Assembly (NCBI GenBank): GCA_016931515.1
Contig: JAFGEQ010000024.1
Span: forward strand, 36,409 to 100,408
Origin: a candidate division CSSED10-310 bacterium
GTDB taxonomy: Bacteria > CSSED10-310
Direction of reading: 5' to 3'
DNA length: 64,000 bases
Each line of letters begins with the position of its first letter. Position 1 is the stretch's first letter. A program made the translations under genes and the position numbers. Shown here piece by piece: positions 27,352 to 38,155 of the stretch. Under the pieces are notes generated by a model. It was not told where the DNA came from. It was given only the letters and a program-made list of their open reading frames with translations, and searched no databases.

Positions 27352-28038
27352 TCACCCGGTTATCCAGGTAAAAATCCAGCCGGGTAGCATACCCCCGACA
27401 TTGAACAGAGCGTGAACGATGATGGCCGGTATCAGGCTGCCGGTTTTCCGGCGGTAGTGCGCAGCGAGAAACCCAAGCAATGTCGTCAGCACAATGGGAA
27501 CGGCTGCCCGAGGACCCATCGATGGTATCAGAACGGTGTGCATCGCTCCGAAAAACAATCCGCTGATGACGACCGGCGTTGTAAAAATGCGTTTCCGTGA
27601 ATCGTCATTCCGATGGCCGGAAATGAGTGTCTGAAGAAGACCGCGGGTCAATACTTCTTCGCAAACGCTTGCATAGATCCAAACAAAGACAAACAATTGT
27701 AATCGGGAAAAGTCTTGTAACATACTGGAGGCTTCTGCCCCGCCTGTCGCAACAAGGGCTATCGACGCCAGCACGGCAGTAGGGAGCGCCCAGAGAAGAA
27801 TTTTTGGTCGAAAACGATAGGTTCCCTTCGTAAATCCATAAGATGAAAGACCCCCATTGGGAATCAACAGCATGACCATCAGGGACAACCCAAGCATCAG
27901 CGAGTGGGTGATGAAGGAACCGGGTATAAAACCATCCTTCGGAAGAGGAACGAGGGTCGTTACGTATAGCGCAATGAGGGCAATGGCAGCCGATATGCCG
28001 ATGCCGATTGGTATTTTCAGACGGTCATTCTTGATCAT
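27352..28038 (-). CDS. CPBP-family intramembrane metalloprotease
   Basis: A 228-residue multi-pass membrane protein (about six helices). The CPBP/Abi motifs are CEEVLTRGLLQ (E127, E128, R132), GAMH (H167) and HALFNVGG (H209, N213). The family includes CAAX prenyl proteases and bacterial immunity proteins. TAGGAGTAAACAGAAC precedes the ATG. It probably forms an operon with the patatin gene downstream. A second CPBP protein is encoded at 62920-63504, and the two are clearly different. Confidence 0.85.
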   Translation of the reverse strand: MIKNDRLKIPIGIGISAAIALIALYVTTLVPLPKDGFIPGSFITHSLMLGLSLMVMLLIPNGGLSSYGFTKGTYRFRPKILLWALPTAVLASIALVATGGAEASSMLQDFSRLQLFVFVWIYASVCEEVLTRGLLQTLISGHRNDDSRKRIFTTPVVISGLFFGAMHTVLIPSMGPRAAVPIVLTTLLGFLAAHYRRKTGSLIPAIIVHALFNVGGMLPGWIFTWITG

Positions 28039-28119
28039 GTTCTGTTTACTCCTAAGGATTTTAACCCTGCCTGCACATGAATCAATGATTTAGCAGGAGG
28101 TGTGAGCAATCCAGGCGCT

Positions 28120-31100
28120 TTAATTAAAATCACCATGCCCTGAACTTATTTTTTTGCCGGTCGGGTCTACATATCCGAACCGTACCTGTGTGTTACTGCT
28201 GGATCCGTCATCGATAAGGTAGAAATATTGTTCCACTGACTCTGCGTCAGCTGGATCACGGAATGGAAAGTCGGTCTCCGGTTTCGTTTGCGTATAGGTT
28301 GCGAGGTTGAATATGTTCGCATCGATTTTCTCATTGACATGCAGATATTCCACCATCTTCTCCGAGTTCATACCGATATTGGAATGGAGGCTCATGCTTT
28401 CCAGTAATCCGGTATCCGCATTGATGCCGAACTCCGATATGATAACGAGATTTCTATCGGGATATCGTATGATCGTCCATCGACGGAACCTATGCAGGCT
28501 GGTCCCGTTTTCAGCACTCAATCCGAGATATTCAAGATGAGGTTTATTTTCGCCATGCTTATACGAATCGGTCAATATGTAGAGTGGATCGCTGAATACC
28601 GTCCAAATGACATCGTTATCTCTGGAAACCCATTGGAAGGTGGATTTACCGTTGTTAGGTTGTTTAAATTCCACCCACCAATCCTTACTGTCAAATCCCA
28701 TGCGAAGTGATCCTGCCTCGGCAAAACACTTACCGGGTTCAACAGCAAAAGTAACGATGCCTTTATTGATAAACCGATATCCCTGGATCTCCGCACCAAA
28801 AGCAGTTGTATCGGTCACGTTCTCTATAAACGATGTGATGGCCCTGCGTTTCGACAAAATCTGCTGCTCCAGCAAGCGGAGTTTTTCCGGATCGGATGTC
28901 ATAAGAAAACGCTGCATATCCGCTTCCTGAAACAGGGTATCGCCTGTTCGGGCGGGAATTTCCACTTTATCCGTCAATCGACCGGTCGTGTCGCGGAAAC
29001 CTTGGAGCGTCACCGTCCCAGACCAATCCTTCTTCATCACAATCGGCACCCGGAAACTGAACGTTTCAGAATCATATTCGATAGATGGAATGATAGAGTA
29101 ATCGCCTCTGCCAGGAGGTCCCATGGAATCGGACACAATCATGCTGTCCGGATCCATCGGTCCATCGAATGTCACATTAAAGATGGTGATCCAACCCAGT
29201 TCTTCTTCCGCGCCGGGAATGACAGTTGTCAATTTCGGAATCGGTCTATCCGTCACGACTGAATTGTTAACGGTGAACGTCCAATTATATGACTCCGTTC
29301 CGGTCCCGTTCTGGTCCATAAAACTTTGACGTTTGGATGAAGCAATCGATACTTCCTGCATGACACCGGGGAAAAACTTCAACGGAACAGAAAATTCATT
29401 CCCAGCCGGATCATATGTCATCTGACCTAATGGTATGCATCCCCCACTCTGAAAGAAAATGGTTCCCATATCCGGATTCATAGGGCGGTCAAAGCGGATT
29501 CGGAGAGTGGTTTTCCCGGGATCGATCAGCGCGCCATTCGCGGGAAACACGTCTATTACGCGAGGGCGATCAGCGACACCGACTGCCGGTCCGGCGATGG
29601 GGATCGCCGGTAATGGTTGCTGCCCGAGTCGTTTCAGTGCCGACTTGAGAACCGGATCGTCCGTAATAAACGCATCCACCGGAAAATCGCAAAGAACATC
29701 CGGTATTATTCCATGCAGTTCGAGAAGTGTGCCATCCGGCAGATAATCGATCCACTGCGGGATGGTGAACGAGATGCCGCAGGGGAGTTGTTCGAAACGC
29801 GGATTACCGCTGGATCCCCCCGTGCGGTACCCCATGCTGGTCACCGCATCCGATCCTTTCAGCATACAGATAAAGGACTCGTTGCTGCTGAGGCACGGTT
29901 GATCGATCAACAGGATCACGGGTCGCGAGTACTGCCAGGGTCCGCGCGGCGAGACAGTTCGGGGTTGTTTTTCTGTGAGATCGTCATGCGCTTCACCTTT
30001 TTTGTAAACACTGTATGCGTACACGTGAGAATTCGCCAGAAACCGGCCTGCGAAATCCCTGGCGATGGGCTCGCTTCCGCCGCCATTCAGCCGCACATCC
30101 ACGATCAATCCCCGCGTGTTGCGCATCTGTTCCAGAATGACATCCAGGTCATCGGCAAGAGCACTCCCCCGCCATTCCGGGATCATGATGTACCCGATGT
30201 GGTCAGATGACACGCCCCAGGTAACGCCGCTGGCCGTGTTTTGGAGATCAGAAAATTCAGATGCGAGCGTGTCACGATTGACATGCATTTCGATGTCCGG
30301 TGTATAGACTGGAATCGGCATGTTTCCTTCGTAGAGCCAAATGTGGCGATCCTTGAGATTGCTCAGCAAATCCGCAGCCATCAACGCGAATTCGGAGGAA
30401 TTTCGGCACATCGAAAATTTAGGATAATATCGGTTTTTCAGTCCATTCCAATCAATATCAGGTCGAATGTAAAATCCAGGATACTGTGTGTCATAGGTGC
30501 TCCAGAATGTATGGAAATGATCCAGCGCTTCCTGCTGAGTCAGAGTCACGGGAGCCTTCAGAATCCGTTCGTTGAAACCGGGAATCAGCTCAACTGTTTC
30601 ATCGACGGTATTGATGGCAAAAAACCGCCGGCCATCCTCGTCATTCCTTATATCCAGAGTTATATTGCCGGGAGGGGGTAAAAAAGCACGACCCCCGGAG
30701 TGCCAGCTTGATGTTATCTTGAATTTCGCAATCCGATCCATCTCGGATTGTAATCCGGTTTTCCGGGCTTTTGCGACCGTCTTCGGTAGGAATAACCGGT
30801 TAATCTCGCCCGGATTGAATCGCAGCCATATATGCGCCACATTCATGGATTTATCGATGGCCGAACCTCCGATCATTCCGGGTGAATCCGGGATGACAAC
30901 CGCCCAGACTGCGCCTTGTTCGCAATGACCCACTCCTACGAAGGCATCTTCAGTGGACACATCCAGTTTGTCAGCAACTTTAAAGTGAAAGTTCTTAAGC
31001 CGGTAGATGTCGTTTTCGGTAAACTCCCAGGCATAAGCCTGTTTGACGTTAGAGTCGTATTCTGAGGAAGGGGGATAGATGGTCGCCAGATCTATACCCC

Positions 31101-31161
31101 AACAGACCGGAGATACGCTGATGATCAAGATGGCTAAAAAACATATTGAGTTAAACAACAT
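28120..31161 (-). CDS. Secreted S41 peptidase with Ig-like and C-terminal lipid-binding-like regions
   Basis: About 1013 residues from the ATG at 31161 (signal peptide MLFNSICFLAILIISVSPVCWG; AGAGGAAG upstream; a GTG 6 bp earlier is also possible). The S41 (tail-specific protease) domain covers about 270-520: GYIMIPEWRG, GLIVDVRLNGGG, and the nucleophile Ser in CLSSNESF, followed by GYRTGGSSGNPRF. Two SbsA-type Ig-like domains follow (VFPANGALIDPG... and a related unit from VIPGAEEE). The last 230 residues (from EADMQRFLMTSDPEKLR) include WWVEFKQPNN and LIISEFGINADTGLLESM, recalling LolA-type sequences, but this is not certain. It acts outside the cytoplasm; the substrate is unknown. Confidence 0.8.
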   Translation of the reverse strand: MLFNSICFLAILIISVSPVCWGIDLATIYPPSSEYDSNVKQAYAWEFTENDIYRLKNFHFKVADKLDVSTEDAFVGVGHCEQGAVWAVVIPDSPGMIGGSAIDKSMNVAHIWLRFNPGEINRLFLPKTVAKARKTGLQSEMDRIAKFKITSSWHSGGRAFLPPPGNITLDIRNDEDGRRFFAINTVDETVELIPGFNERILKAPVTLTQQEALDHFHTFWSTYDTQYPGFYIRPDIDWNGLKNRYYPKFSMCRNSSEFALMAADLLSNLKDRHIWLYEGNMPIPVYTPDIEMHVNRDTLASEFSDLQNTASGVTWGVSSDHIGYIMIPEWRGSALADDLDVILEQMRNTRGLIVDVRLNGGGSEPIARDFAGRFLANSHVYAYSVYKKGEAHDDLTEKQPRTVSPRGPWQYSRPVILLIDQPCLSSNESFICMLKGSDAVTSMGYRTGGSSGNPRFEQLPCGISFTIPQWIDYLPDGTLLELHGIIPDVLCDFPVDAFITDDPVLKSALKRLGQQPLPAIPIAGPAVGVADRPRVIDVFPANGALIDPGKTTLRIRFDRPMNPDMGTIFFQSGGCIPLGQMTYDPAGNEFSVPLKFFPGVMQEVSIASSKRQSFMDQNGTGTESYNWTFTVNNSVVTDRPIPKLTTVIPGAEEELGWITIFNVTFDGPMDPDSMIVSDSMGPPGRGDYSIIPSIEYDSETFSFRVPIVMKKDWSGTVTLQGFRDTTGRLTDKVEIPARTGDTLFQEADMQRFLMTSDPEKLRLLEQQILSKRRAITSFIENVTDTTAFGAEIQGYRFINKGIVTFAVEPGKCFAEAGSLRMGFDSKDWWVEFKQPNNGKSTFQWVSRDNDVIWTVFSDPLYILTDSYKHGENKPHLEYLGLSAENGTSLHRFRRWTIIRYPDRNLVIISEFGINADTGLLESMSLHSNIGMNSEKMVEYLHVNEKIDANIFNLATYTQTKPETDFPFRDPADAESVEQYFYLIDDGSSSNTQVRFGYVDPTGKKISSGHGDFN

Positions 31162-31347
31162 TCTCACTTCAGTTCTTCCTCTCCTCATTCGGTATCGCCG
31201 GTAGTTTTCTCTGATCGGAATCTCAGTCATTACCAACAGCGCACAGACGTGCATCGATCAGCATTCCAATCTCAGTTAATTCCGGCTTTTTCGATATCTT
31301 CCATCACTAAATTACAAATAAATCTGGTCAAATATTTCTTCATTATT

Positions 31348-31836
31348 TTAACCCAGCAGTAATTCCAGTTCAATCTCGTCCCGTATGGGGATTCCATTCG
31401 AAGCAATCAGCGGGATGGAACTCTTTAATTTTCTTGATTTTTCTAATGCATGCCGATTGATTTTCACCAATTCATATCCACGCTTCTGGTAAAACCCCAA
31501 CGCTGAGAGATTGTCGTTTGTCGTAATCAGCCAGATCCTTTGACATCCGCAACCCGAAGCTACCGCCTGAACAGCATGAAGGAGTGCTGTTCCAACGCCA
31601 ATACCTTCTCGCACACTGTTTAGAGTCATCACTTCGCACTGGTTCTGAAGGATCACATACGTGATCAGACCGATAACCTGACCGGATAAATCAAATGCTA
31701 CAAACCCATCCAATTCACCAGGTCGGAATCTTTCAGCATGGACGACAATAAATTCCTCTCCCCAGTGATCAGAGATGAATGCATCAATCCAAGCTTGATC
31801 TCCATCTGTTTTTTTTCGAATCGAAAAACCTGACAT
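31348..31836 (-). CDS. GNAT-family N-acetyltransferase
   Basis: About 162 residues with the GNAT fold. VIGLITYVILQNQCEVMTLNSV is the central beta hairpin, REGIGVGTALLHAV the acetyl-CoA phosphate loop (R/Q-x-x-G-x-G/A), and LSALGFYQKRGYELVKI the C-terminal helix-strand typical of the family. The acceptor substrate is unknown. The ATG at 31836 follows AGGTACACGTG; the frame also has a GTG directly before it. It lies 45 bp after the DUF4126 gene on the same strand. Confidence 0.85.
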   Translation of the reverse strand: MSGFSIRKKTDGDQAWIDAFISDHWGEEFIVVHAERFRPGELDGFVAFDLSGQVIGLITYVILQNQCEVMTLNSVREGIGVGTALLHAVQAVASGCGCQRIWLITTNDNLSALGFYQKRGYELVKINRHALEKSRKLKSSIPLIASNGIPIRDEIELELLLG

Positions 31837-31881
31837 CACGTGTACCTGCTCTTTCCATCCGCCGGTTTCCGGTAAAACATG

Positions 31882-32460
31882 CTACAGACTCACCGGCGTT
31901 TTTATCTTTGAACACCGAAAACGGATGAGTCTGCGAATGATCCCGATAATGATCAGTGCTGTCAGAATGACAGCGAGAACGGGCAACACAATCGAGATCA
32001 AAGTTCCCAAGATTGCAGCCAGCATTTCACCTGTCGATATCAGAGGATTGCCGACTCCGCCCGTCGCCGCCGTCGATGTTCCCCGAAGAAAAACGCCTGC
32101 ACTCTGAATAACTCCCGCCGCACCGCCACCCGCAATCAACGCCAGCGACCATCTCAGCAACGGTGATGTCTCCGCTGCCAGCGAAGCGGTGATCAATGTT
32201 CCGGCAATCACGGCACCGGGGGTGGCAATGGTATCCAGTAGATTATCCACCCATGGGATGTAATAGGCTGCAATCTCCAGGACGGTCGCAATTGTCAGAG
32301 CGATCATCGCGGGATATGTGCCGACCCATGAAAAACCGGGACTCAGGGTCAGGTATCCAAAATGATTCGCTACACTGAGGCCTAGCAGAGGAACGAAGAT
32401 TCGGAAGCCGCAGGTGGCACTCAGCCCGATACCGATAAAAATGGCGATGGTTTCCTGCAT
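31882..32460 (-). CDS. DUF4126 membrane protein
   Basis: A 192-residue protein with about five hydrophobic segments. GIGLSATCGFRIFVPLLGLS at the N-terminus, YYIPWVDNLLDTIATPGAVIAGT in the middle and GGGAAGVIQSAGVFLRGTSTAATGG are characteristic of DUF4126. The function of this family is not known to me. AAGGAATAACAAA precedes the ATG. It probably forms a two-gene operon with the GNAT gene. Confidence 0.8.
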   Translation of the reverse strand: MQETIAIFIGIGLSATCGFRIFVPLLGLSVANHFGYLTLSPGFSWVGTYPAMIALTIATVLEIAAYYIPWVDNLLDTIATPGAVIAGTLITASLAAETSPLLRWSLALIAGGGAAGVIQSAGVFLRGTSTAATGGVGNPLISTGEMLAAILGTLISIVLPVLAVILTALIIIGIIRRLIRFRCSKIKTPVSL

Positions 32461-32760
32461 TTTGTTATTCCTTCAATCCTCCGGTTTTATTTATGACCTG
32501 GACCGAGAGGTTTCATCCCGGAACCGGATTCAAATTTGTAATGAGCATACAAACACACAACCGGAAAAGCCATATTTCGCGCCTCAATAACGAATCCGTG
32601 AGTAAACTGATCATCAAATCGCAGCGACTCATTGAAATTTCACTTGATGGACATCTGTTTTTCTGGTTTAGTCTGGCTAAATTTGAAGCACGAGCCTCTA
32701 TCAAAGAAAAAGATGAGGCGGACTATACAGAAAAAGTGCGCAATAAATGGAGGTAATGTC
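32461..32760 (+). other. Divergent intergenic region
   Basis: 300 bp between the DUF4126 gene (minus) and the CBM48 gene (plus). An open frame runs into the CBM48 gene from upstream, but its codons resemble no family and the real start is the ATG at 32761. No convincing promoter or hairpin was seen. Confidence 0.4.
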
Positions 32761-33054
32761 ATGACCAAAAAAGTAGAAAATAACAGCCTGAAACCCAAAA
32801 GGGTTACATTCCGAATCAATGCAAAGCCCGGCAGCCGGGTATTTGTGGCCGGCGATTTCAATCAGTGGGATGCCGAAAACAAGCAACTGAAAGATTCGAA
32901 AGGCAACGGAACATTCTCAGGATGTCTGACGCTGGAACCCGGGACTTACGAATACAAATTCGTGATCGATGGAACCTGGACAATCGATCCTGCGTGTACG
33001 GAGCATGCGAAGAATGCCTGCGGGAGCCTAAACAGCGTATTACGGGTAAAATAA
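32761..33054 (+). CDS. Stand-alone glycogen-binding CBM48 (AMPK-beta-like) protein
   Basis: A 97-residue protein that is one early-set/CBM48 domain: RVTFRINAKPGSRVFVAGDF, then NQWDAENKQL, FSGCLTLEPGTYEYKFVIDG and TWTIDP. The Trp in FNQW, the Lys in YKFVIDG and the Trp in GTWTIDP are the usual sugar-contact positions. Such domains bind alpha-glucan and normally sit in branching enzymes or AMPK beta subunits; here no catalytic domain is attached and no glycogen gene is near. The start is set by TGGAGGTAATGTC before the ATG. It is convergent with the GT-C-like gene, 13 bp apart. Confidence 0.8.
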   Translation: MTKKVENNSLKPKRVTFRINAKPGSRVFVAGDFNQWDAENKQLKDSKGNGTFSGCLTLEPGTYEYKFVIDGTWTIDPACTEHAKNACGSLNSVLRVK

Positions 33055-33067
33055 ACTGTCGAGGCGA

Positions 33068-34639
33068 TCAGTTAATCGACTTTTGAATATGCCATATCTG
33101 GTAAGAGCCGGCATCGAGCATATTCTTGTAGAAAGCAGAATTGGGCAGAATCGGAGATATTGTATCTCCTGGGCTTATAATTAGTTGATTTTGCAAAAAT
33201 TTTTCATCTGCTGCCACCACGACATGGTATGCGTCGTCCCGACCGCCCAATACCTGCATTCCCTTTAGCTGTAATCTCGGGTTTTCTCTCACAACCCATG
33301 TCGGGATGTGCTGTGTATAGTGTTGAAGAAGAGCGTCTCTCTCCGCATCCGAAATCAAGCTGTAGTTAAACGCGAAAACAGGATACGGACGAGGCGCTTC
33401 GAGAAGCAGAATAATTGAAAAGTCTACCCCTGCGATCAATACCGAATCACCCTGTCGATAACCATACTCCCTCATTTTATCGGCAAGATACTCGTAGGGC
33501 GATGCCATATGCTGGACAACCCGATAGTTAAACGCTTGAGCTTCTGAAAAAAAAGTAATGAGAATGATAGGAACCAGGCAGAGAAGTGGTGGAATGACCC
33601 TTAAAAATCGGGGTAAAGCCGGCATTTGTCTGTCGGTAAACAGCAAACTCGATCCGATCATCATAGGAGTTAAACAGATAATCAGAGAATATGGCCATTG
33701 GGATCCTTCGAAGGCAATCCGATAATACTCTGAGACAATCAGCACACAACAGAGGGTAATCAACCGCCGATAATTGTTCATGTATCCTCTGACGAGTCCA
33801 AGAACAGCCACAATTAGAAGAATATCCAGATGGACGCGATTGAAAAGAGTCGCCGACTTGCATAAGTCGAAAATCCCTGGAAAAGACGGATCCCGGTATT
33901 CGGCCGGCCACTCAATACACTGCCGATAAAATCCTGCCGGACTGTCGAAAAGCGTTATCCATGTTAAAACGATTAAAGTAGCCAATCCGAATCCCAACAA
34001 ACAGGCCAGGAGTTTTCCTCCGATATGTCGCATCCTGCTTTTGGTTCCAGACCATTCCGAGTTATTCAAAACGTCCGGAAGAATGCATCCCGCTAACAAG
34101 AGGGCAACGGGGCTCATCACCAGCGTGGTTTTCAGAAACAGGCAGCATGCCGCGCATATTCCTGCCGTAAACAACCATCGGGACGAACCCCTAGCAGCAC
34201 CCAACAGAACAATTGAAATGAGTCCAAACGCGAAATCCTCCGGACGGGCATTTCCACCCCAGAGAACACTGGAGTAGGCGGTGCATATAGTGAGCAGAAC
34301 CAACGTGAAAGCACCCAGCCTGCCCACATGTGAATAGACAAGAGCAAACATGCACCCGCAGCCGATGAGGATGACCATCATGTGAGTGAGTGCGGCGGCG
34401 GGCATGGATGCACCAAAAAGCAGGACGGCAGGCGCTAGGAAAAAGCAGATCAGGATTCCCTTCAAGTCATGAGAAAGAGTGAATCGATCCAATGTTTCAG
34501 TGAAGGTTCGAGTGTGAAGCAGATAAACGGACGTATCCGGAGTGAAGTGACCGGCAAAACTGTTGATGATACAGAGGACGGCGAGAATACTTAGCAGTAT
34601 GAGGACGATCATTTTGACAAACTGGGACATGACTTTCAT
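33068..34639 (-). CDS. Polytopic membrane protein, GT-C glycosyltransferase-like
   Basis: A 523-residue protein with about 11-12 membrane helices to residue 370, then a soluble C-terminal part (IAGVDFSIILLLEAPRPYPVF... to VVAADEKFL). After the first helix comes FTPDTSVYLLHTRTF, placed where GT-C enzymes (ArnT/PMT relatives using polyprenyl-phosphate sugars) have their catalytic Asp loop. GNARPEDFAFGLISIVLL is also typical of these proteins. The exact donor and acceptor are unknown. There is no SD before the ATG; instead the -10 box TAAAAT ends 6 nt upstream, predicting a leaderless mRNA. Confidence 0.65.
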   Translation of the reverse strand: MKVMSQFVKMIVLILLSILAVLCIINSFAGHFTPDTSVYLLHTRTFTETLDRFTLSHDLKGILICFFLAPAVLLFGASMPAAALTHMMVILIGCGCMFALVYSHVGRLGAFTLVLLTICTAYSSVLWGGNARPEDFAFGLISIVLLGAARGSSRWLFTAGICAACCLFLKTTLVMSPVALLLAGCILPDVLNNSEWSGTKSRMRHIGGKLLACLLGFGLATLIVLTWITLFDSPAGFYRQCIEWPAEYRDPSFPGIFDLCKSATLFNRVHLDILLIVAVLGLVRGYMNNYRRLITLCCVLIVSEYYRIAFEGSQWPYSLIICLTPMMIGSSLLFTDRQMPALPRFLRVIPPLLCLVPIILITFFSEAQAFNYRVVQHMASPYEYLADKMREYGYRQGDSVLIAGVDFSIILLLEAPRPYPVFAFNYSLISDAERDALLQHYTQHIPTWVVRENPRLQLKGMQVLGGRDDAYHVVVAADEKFLQNQLIISPGDTISPILPNSAFYKNMLDAGSYQIWHIQKSIN

Positions 34640-34645
34640 GATTGA

Positions 34646-34675
34646 ATTTTAGCTCATTTCCCCAATCAGTTACAA
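34646..34675 (-). promoter_or_regulatory. Promoter predicting a leaderless mRNA (GT-C-like gene)
   Basis: On the minus strand, -35 TTGTAA (34675-34670), 18-bp spacer, -10 TAAAAT (34651-34646). The ATG begins 7 nt after the -10 ends, where transcription should start, and no SD is present. Confidence 0.5.
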
Positions 34676-34803
34676 TTCATCCAGCTCAGAAAATTATAAT
34701 GACAGACCTTTTAAAGATGTGTTGAACGATTGTGAAATGATAATTACCGTATATTGGATACCAATATCATCAGGATATGCAATACGTGTAGTCCGGTCCG
34801 AAT

Positions 34804-36213
<1,410 letters not shown>

Positions 36214-36535
36214 ACTTCTCCATCTCTTGAATCGTTTCAACATTGTATGGATAGCACCTGGGCCGACCCGATTTCAATTTCATTCATCGTAACCTGAACT
36301 GCAGCTATCCGTCTGTCATTTCTCAATTGGCCTGATACGGAAGATTTTCTTCTCCCAGACTCTATATCGCATTAATGGTGATACCGTCTACCGCTACCTC
36401 TCCTGATTCCGGACATAAATTCCGGCAATCACTTTCGCAAAGGGGGTCGCCATGGGTACTGCGATGGAGTTCCGATTCTTCGAGGCGCGATAAAATAATT
36501 CCGGATGCAGGACAGTAACCCAATCAGGTCAAAAC
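36214..36535 (+). other. Intergenic region
   Basis: 322 bp between the GspE-like gene and the lipase-FGE gene, both on the minus strand. No hairpin with a T tract, clear promoter or coding frame was recognised. Confidence 0.4.
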
Positions 36536-38155
36536 CTACATCAGGACCCTCCCGATTTCTTCAAAACTCGTCACGCCTTCCATCACTCGTGCGTACCCGT
36601 CGTCGAGAAGAGACCGGAATCCCGGAATCCGGTCATTCGTTTGAAATTCCTCATTCAGCACATCCTTGCTTCCGGCAGCTGAGACGGCATTGCACGGCTC
36701 TGCAGACGATTTTTTCCCGGCATCCCGGAGTGGTGGCAACTGTGTCGGTTCCGGTAAACGCCAGTATCCTGAACCGGGTTCCAGCAGTTCCATGACGACA
36801 TCACGGCCGCGATATCCTGTCCCGTGACATGTGTCGCATCCAATGGCCCGATAAATCGGTCCCTTAAATGTTCTGAGAATATCGGGCATCATCCGGCGGT
36901 CAGTGTCCGGAACCGGTGCCTTACAGTCCGGGCACAACCGTCGAACCAGCCGTTGTGAGATGACACCGATGACGGTTTCGCGCAACACATGAGCCGGGAC
37001 TCCAAGGTCCTGCATCAACCGAAGCGTCGCGTCAGCGTTTCGAGCGTGCAACTGGCTCAGTACAACATGCCCGGTCTGAGCCAACTGAGCCAGCAGTGTC
37101 GCCGTTTCAGGATTTCGGATTTCACCGGCACTGACAGCATCCGGATCCTGACGCATAACCGACCGCAAGGCCGCCGGGAACGTCAGACCGATCGCCGGAT
37201 TGACCTGCATCTGATAGACGTGCGGCAGGATGTATTCAACCGGATCCTCAATAGAAATGACATTCAGGGAACCTCGTTCAGACAGTTCCTTCAACAGCAG
37301 ATACAGGGTCGTTGTCTTCCCCGATCCGGTCGGACCGGACACAAGAATCATCCCATACGGTGACGCCAGCCAACGCCGAATCATTGCAATCTTGTCGACT
37401 GACACGCGGATGTGTTCGAATCCCTGCGGAAAGGCATTCCGATCCAAATATCTTATCACAACTTTTTCACCATGGATAAACGGACAGACCGATACGCGTA
37501 AATCCAACCTTTTTTCCTCCGCTTTGGCCGAGCCGGATTCTGCGGGTTGACGCAACATGATCCGGCCGTCCTGCGGTATTTTGTGCTCCCCGGGATCCAA
37601 TGCAGCCATCTCTTTGATTCGACCGACTATCGCACGGTATACAAGCGGATCCAGGCTGTCAGGCTGCTCCTTCAACACCCCATCGATGCGCAAACGCACT
37701 CGCCCGCCGTCTTCCGTGGGCTCCAGATGAAGATCACTTGCCCGGCTTTCCATCGCTTCGATGAGCAAACGGTTCACCTGCTTCAGAACATCGTGATACT
37801 GTGTCTTCACTGCCTCCAGCAGTAAGCCGACTCCCCGCGGTTCCGGAAGCTCCGGTTGATCAGCCATTAGTCTCCCGGCAAGACTTTTGAGAGTTGTATC
37901 CAGCTTTCCTGAATCCTCACCCGTCCGAATCGACTCTAAAACCTCCGCCGGCAGGAATTTCATGCGTCCCAGACTCTGAGCAAGCGTATCACCGGAACGG
38001 ATGAGACCGATCATCGCATTGATCATATCCCCGTCCATTTCGTCGGCCTCCGAAGACAGTGTTTCCAGCGTCTTGAGCAGTGGTACACCCCGTTCTAACA
38101 GGTTACCGGTCCGTTCAAAAAGAACCGCTATTCGCTTTTTCATCGTGTTGCTCAT
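36536..38155 (-). CDS. GspF-like domain fused to a GspE/PilB-type secretion ATPase
   Basis: 539 residues. Residues about 1-100 (LFERTGNLLERGVPLLKTLE, RSGDTLAQSLGRM, FLPAEVLESIRTGEDSGKLD) read like the cytoplasmic T2SF/GspF domain, without its membrane helices. Residues about 110-460 are a complete secretion ATPase: SRASDLHLEP, Walker A GPTGSGKT (274-281), Asp box ISIEDPVEY, DPDAVSAGEIR (Walker B), His box TGHVVLSQLHA, and zinc pairs C408-C411 and C440-C443. The usual N1E domain is absent. Such ATPases power type II secretion or type IV pili, but no other pilus or secretion gene is near. It overlaps the anti-sigma gene by 41 bp and has GGAGGATTATCTG before the ATG. Confidence 0.8.
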   Translation of the reverse strand: MSNTMKKRIAVLFERTGNLLERGVPLLKTLETLSSEADEMDGDMINAMIGLIRSGDTLAQSLGRMKFLPAEVLESIRTGEDSGKLDTTLKSLAGRLMADQPELPEPRGVGLLLEAVKTQYHDVLKQVNRLLIEAMESRASDLHLEPTEDGGRVRLRIDGVLKEQPDSLDPLVYRAIVGRIKEMAALDPGEHKIPQDGRIMLRQPAESGSAKAEEKRLDLRVSVCPFIHGEKVVIRYLDRNAFPQGFEHIRVSVDKIAMIRRWLASPYGMILVSGPTGSGKTTTLYLLLKELSERGSLNVISIEDPVEYILPHVYQMQVNPAIGLTFPAALRSVMRQDPDAVSAGEIRNPETATLLAQLAQTGHVVLSQLHARNADATLRLMQDLGVPAHVLRETVIGVISQRLVRRLCPDCKAPVPDTDRRMMPDILRTFKGPIYRAIGCDTCHGTGYRGRDVVMELLEPGSGYWRLPEPTQLPPLRDAGKKSSAEPCNAVSAAGSKDVLNEEFQTNDRIPGFRSLLDDGYARVMEGVTSFEEIGRVLM

